NCBI GenBank assembly: GCA_028456385.1
Contig: JALNQF010000106.1
Coordinates: forward strand, 95,883-159,882
Source of the DNA: Ophiosphaerella korrae
Lineage: Eukaryota > Ascomycota > Dothideomycetes > Pleosporales > Phaeosphaeriaceae
Reading direction: 5' to 3'
Length of the DNA stretch: 64,000 bases
A model generated the notes under the pieces. It saw only the letters and a list, made by a program, of their open reading frames with translations, ran no database searches and was not told where the DNA came from. Made by a program: the position numbers and the translations under genes. This document shows, in pieces, positions 33,707 to 45,243 of the stretch. How positions within the stretch are numbered: the first letter of the stretch is position 1; each line of letters starts with the position of its first letter.

Positions 33707-36700
33707 ATGGAGAAAGTCAAAACGCTGCTTATTGCCAATCGCGGCGAGATCGCGGTATGTGACTGGTTCGAAAGGGTGGATGTACAGTACAGTCCGTTAT
33801 ACTCAGAAGCCGATGCAGCTTCACAGCATGTTCGCGATGCAGATGAAGCAGTCTTGTTACCTGGAGGCAATGCCACAGCCTATACTGATGAAGAGTCTAT
33901 TCTTCGAATCGCCGTCGATGAAGGAGCGGATGGCATCATCCCTGGCTATGGATTTTTGTCAGAGAATTCTCACTTTGCTCAACTCGTGATTGATGCTGGA
34001 ATCGCTTGGGTTGGACCTTCGCCTAAGCCAATTGGGGCATTTGGCATCAAGCACGCCGCGAGAGCGCTGGCTGAGGAGGCCAATGTACCTATTGTGCCTG
34101 GAACAAAAGGACTTGTCAAAGATGAAAATGCTGCTGTGATGGAAGCTGAGCGGATTGGATTTCCTGTGATGCTAAAGGCAACAGGTGGAGGTGGTGGGAT
34201 GGGTTTGATCACTTGCAACAAGGTCGAAGAGGTGCTTGACGGTTTCTGGGTGGTACAGTCAAGAGGTGAAATACTATTCAAGAAGTCCGGAGTTTTCATC
34301 GAGGCCTTTTATCCTGAGAGCCACCATATTGAAGTTCAAGTGTTTAGTAATGGGCAAGGTGAAGCCATCCACTTTGGTGAACGCGAATGTTCTATTCAGA
34401 GACGCCACCAGAAGGTCATTGAAGAATGCCCAAGTCTATTTGTAGGAAAGCATCCTGATCTACGGAAGAAATTAGGCGACGCGGCCGTACGCCTAGCTGA
34501 ATCGATCAGTTACGGCTCCGCAGGAACTATCGAATATCTCGTAGATGACAAATCAGGCGACTTTTTCTTTCTCGAGATGAACACTCGGCTTCAGGTGGAA
34601 CATGGAATTACAGAGCTTTGCTATGGTATTAATCTGGTTGAACTTATGTTGAAACAAGCGGATGCTCAGCTTTCTGGGAAAGGTGGTTTGGACGGGGCAA
34701 CTTTAAAGCAGATGCAACCTTCGCAACCCTCTAGATTTGCTCTCGAAGCCCGAGTTTACGCAGATGATCCTCTAAAAGACTATACCCTTTCGCCCGGACT
34801 TCTTCAGAAAGTTGAGTGGAAGGGTGAGCCTAGCGGACGTATTGATACCTGGGTGTTTACCGGCTCTCGAATAACGCCAAACTAGGACCCCCTCATTGCC
34901 AAAACCATGGTTCATCGTCCATCTCGTGAGGAAGCGATTGCTAATATGCACGAACTCCTCGATCAGTCATCCATCTGCGGGCCGCCCGCTAATCTTGAAT
35001 TTCTCGCTAGAATTGTTGACGATCCGCGATTTTGTGCTGGTAACACGGTGACTGGCTTTCTCCAAGACTTCAAATATACACCGCATGCAATCGATGTTAT
35101 ATCGGCAGGTGCATATACTCTCATCCAAGACTTGCCTGGACGGCCAACAGTTGGGAAAGGTATTCCTCACTCAGGCCCCATGAATCCCATGGCATTTCAA
35201 ATTGCAAATCTACTTGTCGGGAATCCTCGCGAGAAAGAGGGCCTAGAGATAACACTCAGTGGGCCAGAACTGCGGTTTGTTGCTCCTGCTATCATTGCTT
35301 TATGTGGCGCGCCGATGGACGCCACACTTGACGGTAGTGAATTCCCAATGTGGACAAGCATAAAGGTGCAAGGTGGTCAGAGACTCAAAATCTGCAAAAC
35401 AATAGGCGGTGGTTGTCGCTCGTATCTTGCAATCTATGGTGGTTTTCCGGCGGTGGCGAGCTACTTTGGCTCCAAATCGACGTCTCCACTCGTTGCAATC
35501 GGTGGCTACCAGGGACGGGCGCTTGCGCCTGGAGATCTGCTGCAAATTTCCCAAGAACTACTTGAGGATTCCGTTTCCGTTTCCCTTCCTGAGCGTCTCC
35601 AGCTAAGCTACAAATCGGACTGGGATATCGCCGCCATGGTTGGGCCACATGATGAGGGCTATTTCGAGCCAGATTTCATCAAAATGATTTACGAAAAAAA
35701 GTGGAAGGTTTCACATAATGCATCGCGCAGTGGCATTCGCCTTGTTGGCCCTGTGCCGAAATGGGCTCGTAATGATGGTGGTGAAGGAGGCGCTCATCCG
35801 AGTAATCTCATCGAGTATGGATATCCTTTAGGAACGCTGAACTGGACTGGAGACAATCCATGCATCTTTCTGGTGGACTTCCCTAATTTTGGTGGCTTTA
35901 CAAGCAACACAACGGTTATCAGGGCCGACTGGTGGAAACTTGGACAGCTCAAGACGGGCAACACTTTGAAGTATGTTCGAGTCGGCCTAGAAGACGCCTT
36001 GAAGAAAAGAAAGCGCAATGATGCATTCTTAGATTCGATAGAGCAAGCCATTCGACTTAAGAGTGCATTTGATGAAGTCGAATGCCTTCAAAATGGTCAT
36101 GTTAGTTTCCACGAGTGTGAGATTGGAAAGGCTATCATCTGGGAGAGAGAAGGCGACGCGCATATTCCTAGGGTTAGGTATCGTCAGGGTGGCGACGACC
36201 ATTTGCTTATTGAGTACGGCGAAGAGTCATTTAACCTTAACCATCGATGTCGCGTTACAGCCCTGGAGAACGACCTACATTCGGACGCAACTCCTGCGAT
36301 CATCAAATCCAACCTCCGCAATACCGTCGGGTGTTGTACAACTCTTCTCATCTATTATGATGGCGCCAAACTTCCTCGTTCAGATCTCCTCGCTCACCTT
36401 CAAGCTGTCGAGGCGAGGCTCGGTGATTTGCGTGCAACAAAAGTTCCCACCAGAATTTTCAGGTTTCCAATTTCATTCAAGTCCAAATTGCAAGACGAAG
36501 CAATATAACGCTATATGACAAACCAACGACCATACCCACCTTACCTCCCCGATAATTTAGCCTTCGTAGCGAAGAATAACGCTTTCACACTATAGTAACT
36601 TAAGGATATATATCTCACTAGCCAATTTATGGCCGTTGTTATTGGTTTCTTTCGCGGCAACATCGTCTCGCTGCCTGTAGATCCGCGCCAACGGTTATCT

Positions 36701-37548
36701 GCTCCAAAAATAAATCCCAGTCACGCCTTCACACCAGAGGGAACCGTCGGCTGGGCGGGAAGCTGCACGTCAATCTACCCCGTGGACTCGCCAGGCGGCT
36801 ACCAAATAACGGGACGAACCGTGCCATGCTGGGACTATTACTCATACAAACCCGGTTTCAACAAGCAACCCTGGATCTTCCGAGACTTCGATATTCTGCC
36901 CTTTTATCAAGTCAATGGAGATGAATTAGATACTTTACTTGGCCAGTTCAGGGCTAGCAAGTTTGATTTGGACTTTGAAGAAGTGCAGTTTGACATGGCG
37001 GAACACAACAAACTTCTCGAGACAACAAAGGATGAGGTCAAAGAGATCAGGGCAAAACAGGCGACAACCCAGGAAGAAATGACGAAAGCGGAGGAAGAGA
37101 GCTTAGAACGTTGGCGTAAAGAGAAGGCTGAGACACAGGTTGATGAAGGGACCACGGAAAAACTTCTTGGCAACCCTAACGTTATCAGTGTTGAAGCGCC
37201 TGTCGATGCGAATGTGTGGAAGGTAGAAGTCGCCGATGGCGATAAACTTGATGAAAACACTGTAGTACGTGAAAGTACCTCGAAGGCCTCTGATCCTCGT
37301 ACTGTGATGTATACGAAACGAACATATGCGCTATTAGCAGCTTATCATATATCGTACGAATATTGCCAAGGTTGAGCCATGCTAACTCAATATAGATTGT
37401 TATTCTCGAAGCTACGAAACTTGAGATTGCAGTCAAGATGCCCGATTCAGCGTCCAAGGCAAGGAAGCCGAAAGTCGAAAAAATGCTTGTTAAGCCGGGA
37501 GATGCAGTTACAGCTGAAAGGCATCTAGCATTGTTGAGACGTAACTGA
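33707..37548 (+). pseudogene. Biotin-dependent carboxylase fused to PxpC/PxpB-like domains, with four in-frame stops
   Basis: One continuous frame from 33707 to 37264, then a probable intron (37265-37395) and a last exon to 37548, encodes a urea-amidolyase-like protein of about 1237 codons. Domains in order are a biotin carboxylase (LLIANRGEIA, MLKATGGGGGMG, EMNTRLQVEHG), a PxpC/allophanate-hydrolase type domain (GAYTLIQDLPGRPTVGKG, HSGPMNP), a PxpB/KipI-like domain (VSLPVDPRQRLSAP, PVDSPGGYQITGRTVP) and a biotinyl domain (EATKLEI). Stops occur at 34883-34885 (TAG), 36506-36508 (TAA), 36593-36595 (TAG) and 36596-36598 (TAA), each inside conserved text that resumes in the same frame. The segment after LLIANRGEIA is unlike the family, and the attachment motif has Thr for Met before the Lys. 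No frameshift is seen, so decay looks recent; read-through or assembly error are alternatives. Confidence 0.8.
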
Positions 37549-37985
37549 TCAAATAGCAATATCATGTTGACACCTCCTTCACTCTCTAGTACTGTATCTA
37601 CTGATAAGATTTATTGCAATGCTTAGCCACCCAGATATCGTCACAAACCAACCAAAAACCACTATAGAAGTGCTTTTATCTCATGGCTATTGCTATTACG
37701 TGGGTATAATACCCAGGTTTTATAGCGATTGTACACTCGGTTGTTTGATTGGTGTAGCTCCCAGACTTTTAAATTGATGGACTACTCTATACGACTCACC
37801 CAAATCAACCGCGACCAATGCCCGCCACATGATACGTTAATATATGTTAGAGTATATGAGTTATGCTTGGTTGAGCGGCAGTTACAACGGCCCATGTTCA
37901 GTGTTCGGTTTCGTGTATAACCGGGCAAGCGCTCAACCTCACCATTGTGTTCTGCAAGCTTGTACGGAGGGAAAACCTTGCAGTC
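37549..37985. other. Intergenic, 437 bp
   Basis: 3' flank of the carboxylase pseudogene and promoter of the DUF1996 gene. Nothing specific is seen. Confidence 0.5.
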
Positions 37986-39447
37986 ATGAAATTCTCTATT
38001 ATCAATGCGCTCGTTTTGGCGGGCTTGGTGGAGGCGCAAAATGGCACGACTGGCTCGGCGATGATGCGCTTTGCGTGCTCTCAACTCACGGTCGAACGCC
38101 TCGATCCACTCGTCAATCCTGGTGTTATTGGAAGTCCGCATACGCATCAAATAGTGGGGGGGAACAGCTTTCAAGCAGATATGAAGCCCGAAGAGTATGA
38201 CTTGGTCAAGAAGAGTACATGCACGTCTTGTACATTTAGTGAGGATTTCAGGTAAGTCAGTTTTCAGTCATGGCGTAGACGAATTAGGAGCTGGCGATGA
38301 GAATGAAAAATGAGGAATGGCGCTCAATGCACTTGGGAAAACATTTCTAATGGCTCAAAAAGCAACTACTGGACCGCCGCTCTTTACTTCCGCGCAAAGA
38401 ATGGTACTTACAAGCGCGTCCAACAATATGCGAACCTTGGACTTGTTCAACGAGGAGGCATGACGGTGTACTATATCCCGCCCTACGACGGCGTCAGCAA
38501 AGTAACAGCATTCAAGCCTGTATGTTATATATGCTTTTCAAGAATATGTAGAACCTACGCCTACAATAAGTAACTAATACCACGAAGGGCTTCCGCATGC
38601 TTGCCGGCAATCCTAATTTGCGCAATACAACGGGCGAATCTCGTGGCATCTGTCACCGTTGTGTTTACAAGAACTCAGTTCCATTTGGAGGCGCCCCTTG
38701 CACCGGAGAAGACACCACATTCCTTCCCAATCGTTTCTGCGAAGGTGGCATTCGCACGCAGGTTACTTTCCCGACATGTTGGGATGGCGTTAATCTCGAT
38801 TCACCAGACCATCAAAGTCACGTAGCGTATGCGGAGATTCCGTTCGAACCATACATGCCACCTGTTATATCAAACCCATACACTCCGGATATGCAGAGGG
38901 GAAAGTGTCCAGAGGGCTTCCCTGTCAAATTGCCGCAAATCATGTACGAGGTCATGTTTGATACTACACCATTTAACAAGAAGGAGCTGTGGGGTGAGGA
39001 AGGAACGCAGCCTTTTGTGTTCGCGATGAATGATGCGTAAGTCTTGTGATATCTGATTTCCTTGCTCTGGCTAATGCTCACATCACGATAGCACGGGACA
39101 CGGAAACCATGGTGACTATATGTTTGGATGGAAGGGCGACTCATTGCAGCGCGCAATTAATGCAAGATGTAGGAACGACCATTGTAGTGAGCTGAAGAGG
39201 CAGAGTGATGAGGATGCCATGAAGTGCGCTATTCCACAGACTGTGGTCGAGGATGTTGATGGGCATGATTGTAAGTGCCCTAGTGGCTGAAAGATGTGGA
39301 TATATGCTAATAGCGAATTAACTAGGGTTGGATGCTCTCCCAGGGTTTTCGAAAGAAGGGGTTGCGGCTTCAGCTACAAGCGCGGCCCCACAAGTCGGCG
39401 GTGGAATGCCCCCTGGTTGGATCCCGAAGGAAAGTAGCATAGCATGA
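37986..39447 (+). CDS. Secreted DUF1996-domain protein
   Basis: Exons 37986-38251, 38363-38519, 38588-39036, 39092-39270 and 39326-39447 give 390 aa. A signal peptide is evident ([17 protein letters not shown]). The DUF1996 text is clear: [33 protein letters not shown], then [12 protein letters not shown] (restored by intron 1), [30 protein letters not shown] and a block ending [14 protein letters not shown]. Conserved His and Cys residues suggest a stabilised secreted domain with a possible metal or carbohydrate-binding role, but the activity of the family is not established. The C-terminus is a short Ala/Ser/Gly/Pro tail after a WLDALPGF motif, with no GPI signal. The ordinary family form is otherwise intact. 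Confidence 0.9.
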
Positions 39448-39839
39448 TTCAAGGGATATTGAATAAACTACCAACCATGGGAAGAAATGAATCATCGTAG
39501 ATGTGGTGAATGCATGCAACTAGCGCAGTTACGCAGTGCGGCTCTATCCTGTTGCCATGACTCTAGTGAAAATTCGAATCGGGTTACTCTTCCAGTTATT
39601 CAAACACCTACTTCCTGTGCAGTATTATAGGGTTTTTTCTTAACCTTGCTCCATCGCTATTTCCTCAGCCTGCTCTTCTCCTTCCCTTGCTTAGGCTAGC
39701 CGCACATGTATTTGGCGGCCAAGCTGATAAGCCCCATTCAAAAATTCAAACCTAACCTACTTTGGGGCCCCTCTTCTTATACTCGATAGGACGGTGCCGG
39801 CTTTGAAAATTGCAGAGAGCTACATTCGCAGTCAGACAA
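39448..39839. other. Intergenic, 392 bp
   Basis: No open frame of note. It lies between the DUF1996 gene and the chitin-binding remnant. Confidence 0.5.
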
Positions 39840-40320
39840 ATGGCGTCGCAAAAGCTAAAAGTTTTGCTGGTTGCAGTGTCAGCAGCCCATGCGTGCTTGG
39901 AAGTTGCTGCAACAGCAACGGTAAGTGCTAAATTTTTGATTGCATTTTGAGTTTGCTAACTACGCGAACAGATTATTGTGGATACAGCACTGGGCACTGT
40001 TCTCCAAGTATTTGTGTCGCCAACTGAGACGCTAAGGCTCCCTGCGGCCAATACTCTAAAACTGGCCATGAAATCTGTCCGCTGAATGGTTGCTGCTGAC
40101 ATCTTGGCTTTTGTGGTATTTCAGATCAATTTTGTCGTGATGCAAATACGGCGGCTGGAAACTCATCTTGCGGTAAATATTCTAGCGGGAGCGCTTCGAC
40201 TAAATCTAGCAGCACATCAATCAAACCTGGCAGCAAATCACCAGATTCCTCCACGACTACCAAACGGCCAAAACCATCAGCGATTCCCAACGCGAAACCA
40301 GGTTCATTAAACAAAAACGG
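39840..40320 (+). pseudogene. Nonsense-broken chitin-binding (hevein-type) secreted protein
   Basis: A signal-peptide-like exon starts at 39840 (MASQKLKVLLVAVSAAHA) and ends at a GTAAGT donor. After it, one frame reads DYCGYSTGHCSPSICVAN, stop, DAKAPCGQYSKTGHEICPLN, GCC, stop, HLGFCGISDQFC. The Cys spacing is that of the chitin-binding module found at the N-terminus of fungal subgroup-C (killer-toxin-like) GH18 chitinases. Stops sit where the family has Cys (TGA at about 40033-40035) and Ser (TGA at about 40108-40110). A Ser/Thr/Lys/Pro-rich linker follows to a stop near 40320. No GH18 domain follows. The product would have bound chitin outside the cell; the gene looks dead and truncated. Confidence 0.65.
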
Positions 40321-40467
40321 ATAATGGAAAGTTCAAATCCACTTGTGGATGTAACATCAGGGCGCAAAAATCGGGTGGAAGCTCCTTGACCCGAACAATA
40401 ATCAAGCTGGCCAGGGTAAGATGGATCCAAGCAAGGCAAGCAGGACATCGAAGCCTACATCGAGTCA

Positions 40468-40794
40468 ATGAACCGGCCTATCGAGCATATGATGCCATTT
40501 GGTGTGAAAGCGTGGTTTCAAAATCCCACTGAGATCTATGAAGCACAAGTGCAATTCGAGATTCAAAAGAAGGTTGAAAACCGTGACAAAATTAAAAGGG
40601 TGCCTTGCAAGCCACGCATGACGACTAAGAACAAGCTAGAAACCAAATCATTCTTGGTCGACACATGCTATCAGTTTTACAGGAGTTCTTCGGACTGGAA
40701 GATGAGGCTACATGAAATTAACTACCAAGATCTGAGCGAAGCTGACTGGAGCCGCTACGGAGATGCCTGGAAGCGCGACTTTACCTGTTATTGA
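40468..40794 (+). CDS. Orphan ORF, possibly the 3' part of the broken chitin-binding gene
   Basis: 108 aa; the frame is open further upstream to about 40423 (DIEAYIESMNRPIEHMM). The text is charged with several aromatic residues (KAWFQNP, CYQFYRSSSDWKMRL, SRYGDAWKRDF) and looks like a folded C-terminal piece. I do not recognise a family. Its position and strand make it a candidate downstream segment of the 39840 remnant, in a different frame. Confidence 0.35.
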   Translation: MNRPIEHMMPFGVKAWFQNPTEIYEAQVQFEIQKKVENRDKIKRVPCKPRMTTKNKLETKSFLVDTCYQFYRSSSDWKMRLHEINYQDLSEADWSRYGDAWKRDFTCY

Positions 40795-41254
40795 AACGAA
40801 TATTAAGACTTCGGTTCACTCTATACAGTCATGTTGATGATGGGCCATATAAACGTTGGTTACTTTACTGTAGATACATTTGAAGTGCGTGTGAGAATTA
40901 AGATCAGTGCGCTGCGTGGGCATTTTGAGTTACAAGAGTAGAAAGATCAAAAATACAATTAGTTCTGTATCAATCATTCATCATTGCCCACACTATGTCG
41001 AGATTTTCGTTACTAAGTAAAACTAATTGTGTCTTGCAAGCAGGTATAACCTTAAATTCAGGCATGTATGTTGTACTTTCCTACTAAACTTAGCCAAAAA
41101 AAAAAGCCTGCGCAGTAGTGGCGATCAGCTCGCGGGAATATATACGAGAACTGATGTGCATACCTATCAACTCCAAGATCTCATGTTACACGGAACAATC
41201 ATTTCCAATCTTACTATTACTTTTACATAATTCGATGACTGCCTCCTGCCCACC
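40795..41254. other. Intergenic, 460 bp
   Basis: AT-rich with an A-run at 41096-41104. No gene is supported. Confidence 0.5.
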
Positions 41255-42002
41255 ATGGACAGCAACCAACCTGACACCACGGGGACTCGCTCCCCACCCC
41301 AGCCTCACGATGCAACTGAATCGGGTACAAATATTGCTTCTCACAAAACTGCTACATCCAGATATAGGCACATCATTTCAAATAGCTCAAATACTATCGA
41401 TCTCGCATACCTGCCCAACGCAACCCCAATTATTCGATTCTAGCCACACCACCGCAGTGAACACACGACGCAACTCGTCGAACGCAGATATTGAACAAAA
41501 TTTGGCACGCCGGCTTCGTGATATTGATCAATGGGCTCGGTTGCGCGATGTTGTTGATGCGACAGGGCCTGGGGTTGCCATGAAGATCACCGTTTATGTA
41601 GGGGTAGATGGAGAGATAGAAAGATTTGAGTGGGGAAATGAGGATACGGAAAGGAATACACCGAATAAGGAGGATTTTGGGAAGCTATGCGAACTAGATC
41701 ATACTAGGCAAAATAATCCTCCGGTACAGAGGATTGGAGGAAGTTTACAAGCATTCGTCGAGTACGAGTTCCATGTTCTGATAGAGCCGTGGCAAAGACT
41801 ATTTTGCCACCTCATCAGAATTGCTGGGGCGATGGGAAAAATTATGTTTGTACTTGTTGGTATTGGATCCGTTGTCGGTATAACATGGTACGCTATTTAC
41901 ATCATTGCCGGCTTCCTTGATCGGCATTATCCTTTCTACAATCGGATTCAAGAACATGCAAGTTGCAGTCACCTTTTCAGCCCCTATCGGGGCCACCAGT
42001 AA
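41255..42002 (+). CDS. Possible small membrane protein, hypothetical
   Basis: Tentative model: exon 41255-41324 (MDSNQPDTTGTRSPPQPHDA), a 133-nt GTACAA..CGCAG intron and exon 41458-42002. The second part reads ARRLRDIDQWARLRDVVDA, a charged middle region (EIERFEWGNEDTER) and two hydrophobic helices (HLIRIAGAMGKIMFVLVGIG and ITWYAIYIIAGFL). The same frame is also open from 41118 without the splice, but that leader looks like read-through of non-coding DNA. An adjacent frame (41963-42322) contains another hydrophobic helix plus a very basic tail and may be a further exon. Family unknown. Confidence 0.4.
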
Positions 42003-43472
42003 CAATTGGATTGGCCCAAAGCCTGAACAGGTTGCTGTCCAGGAATAAATATTTGTCAACGCTATTTATTTTTGGGAGTTTAGCGGTCTCTATTGCGTGG
42101 CTAGGTACGAAAAAGAGACGTTCAAACAGAAGTGCGAGACGGGCGAGAAGAAGATGCAAAAACCATGCACAAATGAAGCATTGGGTGGGTATGCTGATCA
42201 AGGGACGCAGCAACAAAACTAAAAGTATCGTTAATCACCTAATTAAAGCAGACTCGAACAATACCCTCACGACCTGTGTCAAAGTGGATCGCGGACCATT
42301 TTGTGCCATAGCTGTAGCCTAGGCGGGCGGGCTTCCCTGCTGCCGTTCCCATCTTTGTGCCAATTGAGCTAATTTTCACTGTCCGTTTACAGTCGCGGTA
42401 GCTCGATCTGGCACATACTTAGACTCCCGGTGGCAGTGGTATCTTCTGTTCTTTGATCAGCGATCGAGCACGAGTACATTTCAAGTACACAAATAAATTA
42501 TGGGCTGCAAGATTCGCCATTTGAGCAGGTTGTGGCATGTTTTTAATGTCGGTAGAGAAGTTCTTGCCAGTTGTTTCCGTTCACTCATGATAGAAGGCGT
42601 ATCCACACCCCATGAGTCTAGGGTCTGTCAAGTAGGCACGGGAAAATAATCGGGATATTTTCTCTAATCGAATCTCTCTCTGGCTCACACAGTCAATTGA
42701 GAACAAGCTAGAGATGCATGGGTGCTGCTGGGGGGTTGTGTAACCACGGTTCCCCATTGGCGCTAACGCCGAAAACGCCTTCTACCAACATCCCGGAATA
42801 TCGTGATGCAATCATCACCAGCATGTGAAAAAAGCCACAGCAGTCTTATCAAGTTAATTCCAGAAGGAGCACCAAACAAATGAGATAGTAGAAACCGAAA
42901 TCTTTGAGATACGCGCATGGGCCCAGTCATTAGCTATTGCTACACGCTTGTTCATGGCTTAAGCCACGAAATCACGCTTCCTTAGTCTCCATTAGTGCTA
43001 GGTATCGGCAGGTACATTCTGTAGCCCATCACATAACCTTGGAACGACTTTTAAGTAACCAATAATTGGCCATTGTAGTCTATGTTGATCCCAGCTATGA
43101 CTTCACGACGTGCGTAAGTGCCTGCCATAAGCATGCAATCAAATGTGGTTACGAAAACAGGGGTTTGACTGACAGTACTGATACCACAGCGAATTTGGGT
43201 ATGTGAAATCGTATTACAAAGCATGCTAATCTCAACCTAGACACCCAATGAGATCAGCCAACTACCAATAGTGGCATTACCTATTCATTAAAGTTACTGT
43301 AATCATCGCTTTCATTCTCATAAACACCCATAAAAAGCAGCCCAGATCCCTTAGCCTCCCTCCCCGCTACCAAGCAATTAGATGTGGCGACCCCTTTATA
43401 ATGCCGAGAGCCCCAACTTGGCCTACGCTCTTGATCACTCGTTTGTAGTTCTCTATACTGAGGTTTGTTATC
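42003..43472. other. Intergenic, 1.5 kb, with one ambiguous open frame
   Basis: The open frame 41963-42322 (one hydrophobic helix, Arg/Lys-rich tail) overlaps its left end and is unproven. The remainder to 43472 has no gene I can support. Confidence 0.45.
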
Positions 43473-44918
43473 ATGCCAGTTACACTTGAACAATGGGTGA
43501 AATGGCCAGCACCCGAATATGACCACCCGATTACGCAGCATAGATATGCATTTATCTTTGTATGTTTTCTCTCACCACTTAGCATTGGAATAGCTTTGGT
43601 TCGTCTATGGATTCGTCTGTATGTGCAGCGAAATGCCCTTGTGGACGACTGGTTGATGCTGGCATCATTGGTAAGAAACCTATCTCTAGTTTAATAGGGC
43701 CATTGCTGAATTCATAAGTTTCCCATGATTGCTATGAATATTGCTTCTTATCTGGGTAGGTTTTATCTAAATACTCATTCTAGGATAATATTAACAAGTA
43801 TACCAGTTGCAGAGGTGCATCACATGAATCGCCATGCCTGGGACGTTGAACCGGCGCACTTCCCCACTCAGCGCAAATATATTTTGGGAATATATGTGCT
43901 CTTTGCGATCACATGTAGTCTCATAAAACTGTCGGCAATTTTATTCTACCGACGGCTGTCGTCGTGCGTCGTGTCCCGAGCCTTTGTATGGGCCACACGA
44001 CTCACAACCTTTTCTATCATCGGGTGTACAACGGCATTCCTCATATCTTTGACTTTCCTATGCAGGCCCGTATCAGCATTCTGGGACCAGACCAATTTCA
44101 AGAAATTGATGCAGCCAGGAGGATATCAGTATACATGTCTTCACGAAGGTGAAGTGGTGTTTTCTCATGCCATGCTCGCAACTATTCAGGATGTTGTCGT
44201 AATCATCTTGCCAACAGTTCTTTGTTGGAACCTGCGGATGCACATTCATCGAAAGATTGCGCTGTCTTGCCTATTCGGACTCAGCTACTCAACTATTGCT
44301 ATTAGCGCATTGAGGGCTTATACAACCTACCATGCCTACTTCGAAAGCAGCGATGCCACATGGTTTGCGGTCAACATCACGTTCTGGGCCATGCTAGAAG
44401 TCCACATCGGTTCAGTTTGCGCAAATGCACCAGCGACTAATTATTTCTTTTTAAAAGTTCACAAAAGAAATCGATTGTCCAGCTGGATCAGCGCATTTTC
44501 TATTCAAGAGACTCCATGTGGGGGACGGAGAAATTCTCGATTTTCCACCGATTCAAATCCAACGGTATGGCAACGACTTTCTGTCTGGAATCGACCGCGA
44601 TCGAAAGTTTTCACAGGACATTTCTCGGGGTCGCGAACTTTTATCGCTAGTTCAAGACAAAGTACTATGGCCCAGATAGGTCCATACTTTGACCCACCTA
44701 CAGTGAATAATCCACTCAGAGTTGTCAATACACCACCGACGGGTATGTTAGCCGACCAACGAAGACCCTCTTATCAAATTCATGGCTATCGCTATGACCT
44801 TGAGGAACAAGATCAGATAGCGGATCCCTGGGGCAACCATGTGGAGATAAGTGCGCTGCCACGAATACCCGAGGCTCGTTTATCAAATCCCAAGTCCCAC
44901 CTCTGCAAGTGTTTCTAG
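43473..44918 (+). CDS. Rhodopsin-fold integral membrane protein (SAT4/PTH11-like), second copy
   Basis: Exons 43473-43670, 43719-43755 (37 nt) and 43807-44918 give 448 aa. The seven-helix pattern and family landmarks are present: ALVDDWLMLASL, HHMNRHAWDVEP, IKLSAILFYRRL, a Cys loop near TFLCRPVSAFWDQ, TIQDVVVIILPTVLCWNL and EVHIGSVCANAPATN. The second intron (43756-43806, 51 nt) is in frame and stop-free, so its retention would add 17 residues. The C-terminal tail (~150 residues) is polar and ends in CKCF, a possible lipidation-type terminus though not proven. It is a different subtype from the 13660-15094 protein rather than a recent duplicate. Confidence 0.83.
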
Positions 44919-45243
44919 CGATATGATAATTACCTTGTAACCAAAAATTGTATCATATTCTGCCTTCAACCCTACATACATTACTCCGTGATGAGAACCA
45001 GCACAAGAACATTTGATACGTAGTAAAATTTGAAGTTATATTGCACGACACTTGCTGATCAAGATATACGACGGGAAATTGTATATTGTATGGCCACATT
45101 AGATAAAAATGAGTGTGTCTATCATGCTCCAAGTAAACGAATGTTTTCCATAGACCCTGCCTTAGAGTTGGGCTTGGGCTGCCAGCTAATCTCAGCTAAG
45201 CCTTCCAACTCACAGTCCTTCGATACCATGTCGTTACCATTAC
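44919..45243. other. Intergenic between convergent genes
   Basis: A 325-bp tail-to-tail region. No gene is supported. Confidence 0.5.

Noticed and set aside
41118..42002. 294-aa single-exon protein starting at 41118
   Set aside because: The first ~110 codons look like non-coding read-through; the spliced model from 41255 gives a more sensible start.
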